Source: Clostridia bacterium (GTDB lineage Bacteria > Bacillota > Clostridia > UMGS1840). From it: DNA of 64,000 nucleotides. Positions 25,801 through 35,100 of this stretch are shown here, in pieces. Below the pieces are notes generated by a model. It did no database searches and was not told the DNA's origin. It saw nothing but the letters and a program-made list of their open reading frames with translations. The translations under genes and the position numbers were made by a program. Numbering within the stretch: position 1 is the first letter of the stretch; the number at the start of each line of letters is the position of its first letter. The DNA lies in assembly GCA_017468465.1 (NCBI GenBank), contig JAFUIN010000025.1:1-64000 (forward strand), given 5' to 3'.

Positions 25801-26027
25801 TTCCAAACTTCCAGCGGAGAATATTGGGAAAGATAGTTGGTCTGTGTTGCATCCAAACCGTTTGGAGATGTTTCATAGTATAAAACATTCTGCTGGCCTT
25901 TCAACGATTCTGGTAAATCGTTGTAGTTAATGGTATAATCTGCAGCCAATGCAGGAATCATAAAATTCACTGCCAGCATTGCAGACATCAGTGCTATGGA
26001 AAGCACCCGTTTCAAATTACTGTTCAT
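22860..26027 (-). CDS. SLH-anchored S-layer-like protein with CBM and Ig-like domains
   Basis: The protein is 1055 residues, started at 26027 seven bases after AAGGAGG. A signal peptide ends near ALAADY. Domain order is as follows. A CBM6/35-like domain (about 30-180) resembles the N-terminus of the protein at 36814, and a second beta-sandwich follows (to about 320). Then come a Big-type Ig domain (VMRGTDNLVLTFNDTMDKD region), a carboxypeptidase-regulatory-like fold, and a helical stretch with beta domains. A poly-glycine hinge of eleven consecutive Gly precedes three C-terminal SLH domains (NVTREEVVKMLV, NITRQDMAVMIYRTF and NATRAQAAKVIYVMM mark them). It sits on the cell wall, probably binding glycan. 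No catalytic domain is recognised. Confidence 0.85.
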   Translation of the reverse strand: MNSNLKRVLSIALMSAMLAVNFMIPALAADYTINYNDLPESLKGQQNVLYYETSPNGLDATQTNYLSQYSPLEVWKQANRPAVNMKASEWIRYEADVAEAGYYQVKLFVGVNVTAGVDYVVRTDSHITEAHLKKTKSQFVATDAEAVNAGYLYLNEGVNYIYVENRDPVGPANFNKIELTKDDTADETSVKALNLVTTCNEAETATFTTAEGYTTIELDGGEITFPLSITQAGKYKVYFHGITETGSSATITLGDKTKELTIDRAVRTVKVNNEEKEETIYSNSNGLVFPLEAGEYTLAVSGLESYKLAWAVVEYVAPYETAVDGSSFENEATVMRGTDNLVLTFNDTMDKDAEMTATLEGADGTLSAAVTVDGKDVTVSFLETLAYGETYTLTVSGLKCVNDDDGLDDVTYTFTAGNEGDEDAATETFSEVDAAAEDELVTVTGTLLGSTGKGIKGRSVSVYNDGGTVATGKSGKDGKFIVTFNIPLGSPVGKYNYTVASEYGTEEPISVNYVSAEEKQRILDLFKNATDADEVATIFDGEEDDNYDLLGVFTYPDDIATLKDTGKFQATAPDYFHNHFVGKEFTELSTFKTYYNKMFLMEQMNNAKAGSYIKSNFFSKPEVLKVLFSEGLINKIQTMNFKPIDGVSLAEVTIAQADPVTTEEAFVKLVEGAVDARLKAENGITDTQLKITDIPANVYVNGAVTLPMTFTEEQTKLTAVKVTMQLDSDFVDGRALEDIVNINSNEKITAEWKDKDSNTVLYTFPFDKASYITKIGEMSFNSPADSASGCEFAIKGIDLVYAVGEANLVVGPSKTYLLSDDEEELAAIKIDVLTASEGGSGGGGGGGGGGGIGAPQPPKEKEEDKDDGSLAPTYFFDDMKDALWAQDMVHALVGKGVISANAQREFRPSDNVTREEVVKMLVTVVGSHDANAISDLSDVASNHWATSYIATAQQLGIVKGNADGSFGIGTNITRQDMAVMIYRTFALLGIDLPAGNTAFNDAGDIANYAQDAVSALEKQGVINGMGDGTFAPRANATRAQAAKVIYVMMEVLGVL

Positions 26028-26125
26028 AAGCAATCCTCCTTAAAACTTTTTCGCTTTGTAATTTGATATATATAAAATTTTTATTACGAAGAATAAAATA
26101 TTTGTTTGCAAATTTCGGGGGTTCC

Positions 26126-26153
26126 CGGTCAGAGCTGCTGGCAGCTCTGACCG
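26126..26153 (-). other. Intercistronic stem-loop without T run
   Basis: CGGTCAGAGCTGC and GCAGCTCTGACCG are perfectly complementary over 13 bp with almost no loop. No T run follows on either strand, so it is more likely an mRNA processing or stabilising hairpin than a terminator. It separates the 1915-residue protein gene from the SLH protein gene. Confidence 0.75.
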
Positions 26154-26258
26154 AAAACCAGGTTTTTTGTGATAAAATCAGCACAAAGAAATGTTTGTTC
26201 TCTGCTCTATGAATGTTAGCATTTACATAAGCAGAATCTCATAATTCCTGCAAAGGTA

Positions 26259-29200
26259 TTATTGGGCAGGAATATCCATCATTCTCATGGTTCTCCAAGA
26301 GGGATATGTGTCAATTTCATTCAGTCTTGTTTTGTCTTCAACACCTGCTTCTGCCATAATTTTCTGTGCAGTGGTGTCGTAGCTGGTTACTCTGTAGTTG
26401 TTACCTTGCAGAAGAACTTCATTGGTATTGGTTGCGTTAGAACCAAAAATTCTTGCGGGATTACGACCATCAGTATGATTGTAACCGGCAAAACAGTTAT
26501 TGATGTTTACATACTGTCTTGCAAAGAACCAATATTCGTTGCTATTGTCATAAGCATCGGTTACAACATTATCACAAGCGTTGGTGTATCCGGTGCCTTG
26601 GTCAAAGTAGATACCGGGAGCCAAAATCTGACCGGGGTCAATTAAGTAGTTATCGTTAATCTGGGTGCCACGGAGGTTTCCTAAAGTATAGATATGACCA
26701 CCGTCACCCATGGTCTGCATCACATCGTCAATTTTGTTGTAAGAAATGGTATGATGTCCGCATTCTGCAGGGTCATCATATCCCCAACCCCAACCAATAA
26801 CAATACCGGAGTAGGGGGTGTCTTTAATATCATTGTGATGGATGCTTACGCCGGATGCGTAATACAGAGAAATTGCAGTTAAGCCCTGGAATTCCTGCGC
26901 TGTACGACGGAAGATATTGTTGTCCACCGTGATGTTCTTACAACGCTCGGTGTTTACTGATGCAGCGTTGCCGTCTCTGTAGTCACCAATCATAATACCG
27001 GTGCCTGCCAGGTCATGGAAGTAGCTTCTGGTAAACTGAGAGTTGGAAACACCTTCTTCTAAAATTACAGCACTGGAGCCCATAGAACTGAATTCACAGT
27101 TCTTAAATACCAGCGAATCGGCGTATTTTACCCAAATCTGACCGGGGAAAATGTGCTGTCCATAATAGGTTTCAGATCCCAGTCTCCATTCGTCGGTCTG
27201 GTTAAATGCCGCACCTTTTACAGTGATGTCATCATAACCGCCATAACGGAAGGAAATGCCGTCAAACTCCAGATTGGTCACCTTGTTCTGTGTGCTGATG
27301 CCGGTAATATTCAGCATACCGTCGGTAACAGCGCACCAGGTGTCTGCAGTTGCCATATTTTCATTGGCATAGGGATAATAATACATTTTTTGGGTTTCTT
27401 TATCGAAGTAAAACTCACCGGGCTGGTCTAACAGAAGAAGCGAGTTTTCGATGTAGAAGTCAGAACCGCCATCGGGAGTGATGGTATCGGTGTGTAACCC
27501 GTCAATACAAAACGCGTTGTAGTAAGGATAGGTAGTATGCACATACGCGTTGCCGCTGTCATAGGTGATGTCATCCAGAGGGAAACGATGATTTGCCCAT
27601 GCCAGACTGAACACAATCTGCATTCTGGATTTCTGAACCTGGGTCTGTTGATCCAGACCTCTGGGGAAATCGGAATTGCCGTAGAACGAAACCATAATAC
27701 CGTCGGTTACATGAGAATCGTTTTTCTTTTCGGCAGGATCCATCAAAACACCTGTATACCAACCGGAGCTTCTTGCCATGGTCGCCTGATAGCCGTTTAC
27801 AAACAGCGCTCTTGTTTCGCGGGTAGAGGTTTTTGCTACATAGTAGTTTTCACCGTCCACCTTGGACCATTTTCCGCTCAGGTCTTCCCCACCGGAAAAA
27901 ACAGGTTTGTTGTTCATATCTTCTGCACGGATAATCACCTTGTGTCCGTTTTTACCGCCCATAGTCGGGTCAATGTTAATAGCAACAGAGCTCTTATAGG
28001 TACCGGGTGCAACATGGACAATAATGTCACCGGTCATATCCGCATTTACGGATTTTACCAGCTTCATCGCATTTGCCAGATTGTTGACCGGCTCAAGCTG
28101 TGTGCCCGGATTGGAAGATTTACCGGTAGCAGAAACATAGAATTCACGGTACGGTGTGCCGTAAACGTCTTTGCTGTAAGGAGTTACATTGTCAAGGCCG
28201 GTAAATACAAACACCTTCAATGTGCAGCCTTCAGCAAGATTGGTAAATACTGCAGTTGCAGCATCGCCGCTGCGAGTCATATTGGTAACATCTGCCAGCT
28301 TCTTACCGCTGTAAACTGCGGCAATCAAAGAAGTGTCAGAAGGAAGATTGATACAGCTTGCTGTTACATAAGCATTGCCGGCAGGCAAGGAGTCTACCTC
28401 CTGACCGCCTGAATCCTTCACGGTAACAACGGGATCTACGATACATTCATTGTACGCATCCAGCATTTGAGCAGAAGTTTCGTATTTCTTAGCTACCATA
28501 TTCCAGAAGGACATCGGTGCATATACATGATTGCTTGTATCTGCTTCCACGTCGATATTGGCTGCTTCGCCATATTTTTTCAATAAATCGTAAGCACCTT
28601 CGGCAGTGGTAACAGTTTCGAAGTCATGAATCAAATGATAAGCCATGGAGTTGGTATCTTCTAAAACGATAGAATCAAAATAGAAGGTATCGCAGTAGAA
28701 TTCAAATTTTAAGGTATGGGTACCTGCATCCAAATGGAGAGTGGCAACTTCTTCCTGAAGATATACCCACGCTGAATCGCTTCTGTCATTACCGAAGTGC
28801 ATGGTAGCATAATCCACTAAAGTGTTGTCCACATAGAGGTCAAAGGAAACATCCTTCCAGGCTGCACCAACCAAATTCAGATGATAAATGGTTTCCTGCT
28901 CTACAGTCAACGTATAGGTTGCGGTAGATTCGTTTCCGATTTTCAGAGCAGTTTTACCGTTGTAGGTAACAGGGGTACCTGCAGTTTCTGCTTCGATTAC
29001 GGTATACAAGTTGGTGTTGGATACATCAGGCAGAATGGGAGCCGGTGTTGCAGTGGGTTCTACGGAAGTGCTTCCGGTAAATACCTTCAGATTTTGCAAA
29101 TTGATCTGAGAGCCCCAAACCTCATGTTCTTGAATGCTGTCTTCTCCTGCAGTCATAGAAAGACGGAATGCAGACAGCGTTGCTGTGTTTGCACCAGCGT

Positions 29201-32006
29201 TGGTAATAGTAACCAGGTTTTTGCCTTCTCTTAAGTAGAGAAATTCCATATCCTGTTTTTCATCACCGTCAGCCCAACAGAAGGAACCGCCTGCTGCAGG
29301 TTTTACAATTTCGGCTGTCAAACCGGTGTCGGAAGTTACCACAAAGGTATTTTCCAACACATCACTGAAACCAAGGTAGGGATACACAATTCCCGCACCG
29401 GCAGAAGAAACAGTTACTTCAAAGGTTAATGATGCGCCGGGATTTAAGTTCACAAACTTACCAAAATCGGCAGTACCGGTTTCGTAGGTACCGTCTCCTT
29501 CTGCAATGTTGTGAATATCCACTGTAATGTGTTCTTCGCTATAGGGTACAAACGCAGTTTCAATTTTTGACATATAGGTCATGCCATAACCGTCTAATGC
29601 GGTAAAGGCAATGTCAGCAGATAAATCAGAGGTGCTCAGGATGTTTTCACCTTTGATTAAGAATAAATATTTTACAGTGCCGCTACCGGATAAGGTTGCG
29701 GTGGAACCGTTTTCGTGAATCAGGGTGACTGCTTTATCGGAAGCCACACGATAAATTCCTGCATGCTCGGCAGTGTAAGAAATGGTGCCAACCGGTGCAT
29801 AAGTGGGAGCCGGAGGCGGGGTAGGATCAGGTATCTCTACCTCAAGGGTTTTCAAGCTTTTCAGATTCACCTGGGAACCCCATACTGCATGGTCTTTGAT
29901 TGCAGTTTCTGCAGTTTGAGAAAGACGTAAAGAACCGATAGTTGCCGTATTGGAACCGGTATTGGTAAGGGTAATCTGGTTTGCGCCTTCTCTTACATAT
30001 AAAAATTCCATATCCTGCTGGGCAGAACCGTCTACCCAACAAGTGCTCTGCCAACCGGTGCTGTCTTTGGTAATATCTGCATAAAAACCGGTATCGGAGG
30101 TAATATAAAAAGTATGCTGACTGTTATCCTGAACATTGATGTACGGATATACAATCCCTGCACCGGAAGCATTCACGGTTGCAGTCAGGGTAATCGATTC
30201 GCCGGCACCCAGATACAGCATACTGTTCACTGTTTCTGTGTGACCTTCGGCGTAACAAACAGACTGTGTAACAATCTGATCAATATATGCTAATCCGTTG
30301 TTTTTCAAGTTTGTAAAAGTTAAGGTTGCATCTTTGTTTGTTGTTTGAATTTTGTTGGCACCGGCAATTAAGTAGATATACTTGGTTTCGCCTGCTGCCA
30401 ACTCTGCAACGGAATTGGTTTCGCTTTGTAAAGTAACCGCTTTATCAGAAGTTACCTGATGAACTCCCGCATAAAGAGCATTGTAAGTAACAATGTCAGG
30501 AGTAGGAGTCGGTTCAATCGTGGGAACCGGAGTCGCATCCGGCTCAATTTGATACGGAACCACCTTCAAAGATGCCATATTCATCTGGTCTTTCCAGTAA
30601 TCAGCTTCTGCCAATACACCTGTTGTCTGAATTCTGACAGCATACAGGGTGACAGCGGAAGAACCGATGTTTTCGATGGTGATTTCCTGTTCACCGTCTC
30701 TGACATAGAGCATTTCAGGATCCTTACGGTCTGCGTCTGCCCATGCAGAAGAACCATAGTTATTCGCAAGATAAATGTCTGCATAGTAACCGGTATCTGT
30801 GGTCACTCTTACAGAGTTACCTTGTCCTGAAGCAGGAGCAATGTAGGGATATACAAGACCTGCATCAATTACATTCGGAGTATAGGTTGCGGTGAAGGTT
30901 GCACCGGGTGCCAGCGTTACGTTGCTAAAGCCGGCAATCAAATCACCGGTATCTCCGGGGAGAATGGGTTCTTCGGTCATCGTAACTTCACCAATGTAAT
31001 CCAACCCGTTGCCATCTAATGGGGTTGCGGTTAAGGTAATGCTGGTATCAGTGGTTTCAATGGTGTTTTCACCTTTAATCAGGTAAAAATAGTCGGCAAC
31101 ACCTGCAGTTAAGGTAACGGTGTGACCGGTTTCGTTGGTTAAAGTAACTGCTTTGTCAGAAGTTACCTGATACACACCTGCATAAGGTGCAGTATAGGTA
31201 ATTGTCGGAATCACTTCGGGAGTGGGGGTGGGAGTTGAACTATACGGAACCACCTTCAAAGATGCCATATTCATCTGGTCTTTCCAGTAATCAGCTTCCG
31301 CCAATACACCTGTTGTACGAATTCCAACAGAATATAGCGTAACAGTGGAAGAACCGATGTTTTCGATAGTGATTTCCTGTTCGCCGTCTCTTACATAGAG
31401 CATTTCAGGATCTTGTCGAGCTGCATCTGCCCATGCAGAGGAATTATAATTATAAGCAAGATAAATATCTGCATAGTAACCGGTATCGGTAGTCACTCTT
31501 ACAGAGTTCCCTGCTCCTACAGAAGGAGCAATGTAGGGATATGCAAGCCCTGCACCAATTACCCCCGGAGTATAGGTTGTGGTGAATTTTGCACCGGGAG
31601 TCAAAGTCACATTGGCAAAGCCGGCAATCGTATCGCCTGTATCGCCGGGAAGAATGGGTTCTTCAGTCATCGTAACTTCACCAATGTAATCTAAACCGTT
31701 GCCGTCTAATGCGGTAAAGGTCAAGCTTGCAGAAGCATCGCTCTTGGTAATGTTGTTATTCCCTTGAATCAGGTAGAAATAATCGGTAACACCTGCTTTT
31801 AAGGTAACGGTATGACCGGTTTCGTTAGTTAAGGTAACTGCTTTGTCAGAAGTTACCTGATATACGCCTGCATAAGGTGCATCAGAGGGAGATACTACCT
31901 CTCCGCCTCCAAAAACCCATGTTGCAGGAATCAGTGCAGCTGCTAAGCTGCTGAAAATCGCGCAAACTAATAGAAATGAAAGTACTTTTTTGATGTTTGT
32001 TTGCAT
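26259..32006 (-). CDS. Giant secreted beta-helix protein with four tandem N-terminal modules
   Basis: This 1915-residue protein carries a signal peptide and four modules of ~210-250 residues, each opening YAGVYQVTSDKAVTL or a variant. The modules are joined by short Pro/Thr linkers. A CBM6/35-like domain follows (from VIEAETAGTPV, about 1035-1165), then a helical plus Ig-like connector. A DUF1565-type start (EFYVSATGKSSNPGTQLEP) leads into a right-handed parallel beta-helix of about 550 residues. Its conserved core includes [35 protein letters not shown] and GWGWG. Beta-helices of this kind are polysaccharide lyases or hydrolases; similarity to GH141 is possible but not proven. There is no SLH domain, so it is secreted or held by interactions. 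Modules 1 and 2 are nearly identical even in DNA. Confidence 0.82.
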   Translation of the reverse strand: MQTNIKKVLSFLLVCAIFSSLAAALIPATWVFGGGEVVSPSDAPYAGVYQVTSDKAVTLTNETGHTVTLKAGVTDYFYLIQGNNNITKSDASASLTFTALDGNGLDYIGEVTMTEEPILPGDTGDTIAGFANVTLTPGAKFTTTYTPGVIGAGLAYPYIAPSVGAGNSVRVTTDTGYYADIYLAYNYNSSAWADAARQDPEMLYVRDGEQEITIENIGSSTVTLYSVGIRTTGVLAEADYWKDQMNMASLKVVPYSSTPTPTPEVIPTITYTAPYAGVYQVTSDKAVTLTNETGHTVTLTAGVADYFYLIKGENTIETTDTSITLTATPLDGNGLDYIGEVTMTEEPILPGDTGDLIAGFSNVTLAPGATFTATYTPNVIDAGLVYPYIAPASGQGNSVRVTTDTGYYADIYLANNYGSSAWADADRKDPEMLYVRDGEQEITIENIGSSAVTLYAVRIQTTGVLAEADYWKDQMNMASLKVVPYQIEPDATPVPTIEPTPTPDIVTYNALYAGVHQVTSDKAVTLQSETNSVAELAAGETKYIYLIAGANKIQTTNKDATLTFTNLKNNGLAYIDQIVTQSVCYAEGHTETVNSMLYLGAGESITLTATVNASGAGIVYPYINVQDNSQHTFYITSDTGFYADITKDSTGWQSTCWVDGSAQQDMEFLYVREGANQITLTNTGSNTATIGSLRLSQTAETAIKDHAVWGSQVNLKSLKTLEVEIPDPTPPPAPTYAPVGTISYTAEHAGIYRVASDKAVTLIHENGSTATLSGSGTVKYLFLIKGENILSTSDLSADIAFTALDGYGMTYMSKIETAFVPYSEEHITVDIHNIAEGDGTYETGTADFGKFVNLNPGASLTFEVTVSSAGAGIVYPYLGFSDVLENTFVVTSDTGLTAEIVKPAAGGSFCWADGDEKQDMEFLYLREGKNLVTITNAGANTATLSAFRLSMTAGEDSIQEHEVWGSQINLQNLKVFTGSTSVEPTATPAPILPDVSNTNLYTVIEAETAGTPVTYNGKTALKIGNESTATYTLTVEQETIYHLNLVGAAWKDVSFDLYVDNTLVDYATMHFGNDRSDSAWVYLQEEVATLHLDAGTHTLKFEFYCDTFYFDSIVLEDTNSMAYHLIHDFETVTTAEGAYDLLKKYGEAANIDVEADTSNHVYAPMSFWNMVAKKYETSAQMLDAYNECIVDPVVTVKDSGGQEVDSLPAGNAYVTASCINLPSDTSLIAAVYSGKKLADVTNMTRSGDAATAVFTNLAEGCTLKVFVFTGLDNVTPYSKDVYGTPYREFYVSATGKSSNPGTQLEPVNNLANAMKLVKSVNADMTGDIIVHVAPGTYKSSVAINIDPTMGGKNGHKVIIRAEDMNNKPVFSGGEDLSGKWSKVDGENYYVAKTSTRETRALFVNGYQATMARSSGWYTGVLMDPAEKKNDSHVTDGIMVSFYGNSDFPRGLDQQTQVQKSRMQIVFSLAWANHRFPLDDITYDSGNAYVHTTYPYYNAFCIDGLHTDTITPDGGSDFYIENSLLLLDQPGEFYFDKETQKMYYYPYANENMATADTWCAVTDGMLNITGISTQNKVTNLEFDGISFRYGGYDDITVKGAAFNQTDEWRLGSETYYGQHIFPGQIWVKYADSLVFKNCEFSSMGSSAVILEEGVSNSQFTRSYFHDLAGTGIMIGDYRDGNAASVNTERCKNITVDNNIFRRTAQEFQGLTAISLYYASGVSIHHNDIKDTPYSGIVIGWGWGYDDPAECGHHTISYNKIDDVMQTMGDGGHIYTLGNLRGTQINDNYLIDPGQILAPGIYFDQGTGYTNACDNVVTDAYDNSNEYWFFARQYVNINNCFAGYNHTDGRNPARIFGSNATNTNEVLLQGNNYRVTSYDTTAQKIMAEAGVEDKTRLNEIDTYPSWRTMRMMDIPAQ

Positions 32007-32060
32007 TTTTCAAAACCCTCCTAAGTTGAAAAAACACAGTAGATATTCGCGGGTTATTAT

Positions 32061-32102
32061 CTTCCCGAGGGATATGTACCAAGTGGCATATCCCTCGGGA
32101 AG
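32061..32102 (-). other. Intercistronic stem-loop without T run
   Basis: CTTCCCGAGGGATATG and CATATCCCTCGGGAAG form a perfect 16-bp stem with a 10-base loop between two beta-helix protein genes. Neither strand has a T run after it. Confidence 0.8.
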
Positions 32103-32125
32103 TATTTAATTTTTAGAAATTTGGC

Positions 32126-35100
32126 TTACTCGTCAGCCGGAACGTCCAGCATACGCATGGTTCTCCAGGACGGATAGTAATCCACGTTCATCAGCTCGGT
32201 TTCGTTGTCTACGCCTGCTTCAGCCATAATTCTCTGTGCAGACAAGGACCAACTGGTAACGCTTACGTTGTTGTTTTCCATAGTAACACCGGAGCTGTCG
32301 AAACCGTAGGAACCGCCGGTGGAAGGCATTTTACCGTCAGAATGGTTATAAGAACCGTAACAGTCAGCAATGTCTACATATCTTCTTGCAAACAGCCAAC
32401 GGTCAGTAGAAGCTTTCGCATCGGTAAATACGTTATCGCTGAAATACAGATCCTGGGTTGCCTGGTCAAGATACAAACCGCTCTTTAACAGATCGCCCGG
32501 GTCAATAATGTAGTTATCGTTAATCTGGTTGTAACCCTGGAGACCAACGGTGTAAATGTGAGAACCGTCATACATGGTCTGCATTACGTTTTCAATCTTG
32601 TTGTAAGACACAACGTTGTTTCCGCAATCATCGGGAAGTGCTGCACCCCAACCCCAACCAACAGTAATTGCAGTGTAGGGCATGTCAGCAATATCATTGT
32701 GATGAACCTTGGAATCGCCGGTGTAATACAGAGCGATTGCAGTGGTTCCCAGATATTCCTGTGCACAACGACGGAAAATGTTGTTGTCTACTTCAATATG
32801 GGTAGAACGTTGTTTATCGGCAGACATATTCACATCATGGAGGAAGTTGCCGACAACGACACCGGTACCGGAAATATCGTGGAAGGAGCTTCCGGTTACA
32901 CGACAGTTGGTATCCCCTTCTTCAAAGAGGACTGCACTGGAGCCTAAGTTTGCAAATTCGCAGTTTTTGAATACCACGTTATCTGCATAGTTTAAGGTAA
33001 CCTGTGCCGGGAACATATAGCTTCCGTACCAGATTTCGCCACCTAAACGCAGATCGTCTGCCTGGTTGAAGGCTGCACCGTTGGTGGTGGCCTCATCCCA
33101 AGCACCGTGACGGAAGGAAATGCCGTCAAATTCGATGTTGTTTACCTTGTTGGAGGAGCTAACACCGGTAATGGTCATTAAGCCGTCGGTAACTGCACAG
33201 AAGGTTTCTGCAGTGGTCATATCCTCATTTGCATAGGGATAGTAGTACATTTTTCTGTTTGTTTTATCAAAGTAGAATTCACCGGGCGCATCCAATAAAT
33301 CCATAGAGTTTTCCAAATAGAAGGAACCGGTAGGCTGGATGGTGGTGGTGGTAGCATCATCATTTACGAAGATATGATATCTGGGGAACGGAATGTAGAT
33401 ATAAGCGTGTTCATAGCCATAATAATCGCCATAGACTACTTTTTCTACGGGGAAACGATGGTTTGCCCAGTTTTTCTGGAATACTACCTGAAGTCTGGTA
33501 TCATCTTCCAGAGTTCTGGGGAAGGTGGTATCCCATCTTTCGATATCAACCACAAAACCGTCTGCAACATGCACATCATTCTGGGGATTTGCGGGTTTGA
33601 TCAAATCTGTTCCGGTATACCAAACATCACTTCTTGCCATGGTTGCCTGGTAGCCGTTGACATACAGTGCTCTGGTTTCACGGGTGGTGGTGGTTGCTAC
33701 CCAATAATTCTGACCGGAAACCTTGCTCCATTTACCGGTTAAGGGTTCACCGCCGGATAGAATGGGACGATTATCGGGATCTTCTGCTTTGATGATAACC
33801 TTGTAGCCGTTCTGACCGCCCATGGTCTGGTCGATTGCGATGGTGGCATTGCTGCGGTAGGTACCGGAAGCAACGTGTACCACAATATCGCCGGTCATAG
33901 AAGCATTGTAAGATTTTACTTTGGTTAATGCCTGTGCGAGGGTTGCCAGCGGAGTTTCCGGAGACAGACCATCGTTGGAGGATTTACCGGTGGTTGCTAC
34001 ATAAATATCTTTATATACGCCGGTAGAAGAATAGGGCTTCGCTTCGTCCATAGCAGAGAATACCATAATCTTAACCTTGCTCTGTGCGGTTAAACCGGTT
34101 AAGTTGCAGTTAACTGTAGTAGAAGTTGTTTTTAAGGTATTTAAGTTGCCAACCAGCTGGTTGCCTTTATATTCTGCCACAACAACAGTAGCATTTGCAG
34201 GCATGTTGCTGGTGTTGATGATGAATCTTGCGCTGCCAACCGGTAATGTAGAAACCGGAGTATTGGAGCTATTGTACAATTTTACAGTCGGGCTGGAAGT
34301 TTCGCTGGAAATGATGGAGTTGTATGTAGAAAGCATTTCTTCCAGGGAATCGAAATTTTTGCCAACCATGGGCCAGAAGGACATTTCCGGATAGAAAATG
34401 CCGGAAGTATCGCTTGCTACATCAATACCAACTAAAGAGCCGTAAGAGGATAAAATGTTATATGCTTCCTGAGAGGTGGTAGCATCTTTGAAGCCATAAA
34501 GCAGATGATAGGTTCTGCTGCTGGTGTTTTCCAAACGGAAATCGTCAAAGTAGAACGCATCACAGAAATAAGTAAAGGTAATGGTATGAGTACCTTCAGT
34601 TAAGTTCATGGAGTAGATTTTTTCAAGCTGCAGGGGATAAGAATCTTCCTTATGCAGATTGAAATGCATGGTTTCGTAGGACAGATAAGTACCGTCAACG
34701 GTAATATCAACAGAAACGTCTTTCCATGCAGCACCTCTGAAATACAGGTTGTAAACACCGGTATCGGGAACAGTAACTGTGTAGGTAGAGGTGGATTCGT
34801 TGGTAGCGTCGATTACAGTTGCACCGCCATGAGTACCCTGGGTTACACCGTTCTGAGAGGTATAAGCTTCAGCTTCGGTAATAATCTGATACTCAGAATC
34901 TGTGATATTCGGAGTAGCAGTGGGGGTAGGAGTTACTTCAGGCTCTGCCGGCATAGAGGATACCGGTTTAACAAAGCTGATATAAGACATAGAGTCATAT
35001 CCTGCAGCGTTTAAGTAACCATAATCGATGGTGGATAATATTACAGAATTTGCTCCGATGTTTTTCAAGGTAAAGGTATTTGCACCTGCCTTAAAATACA

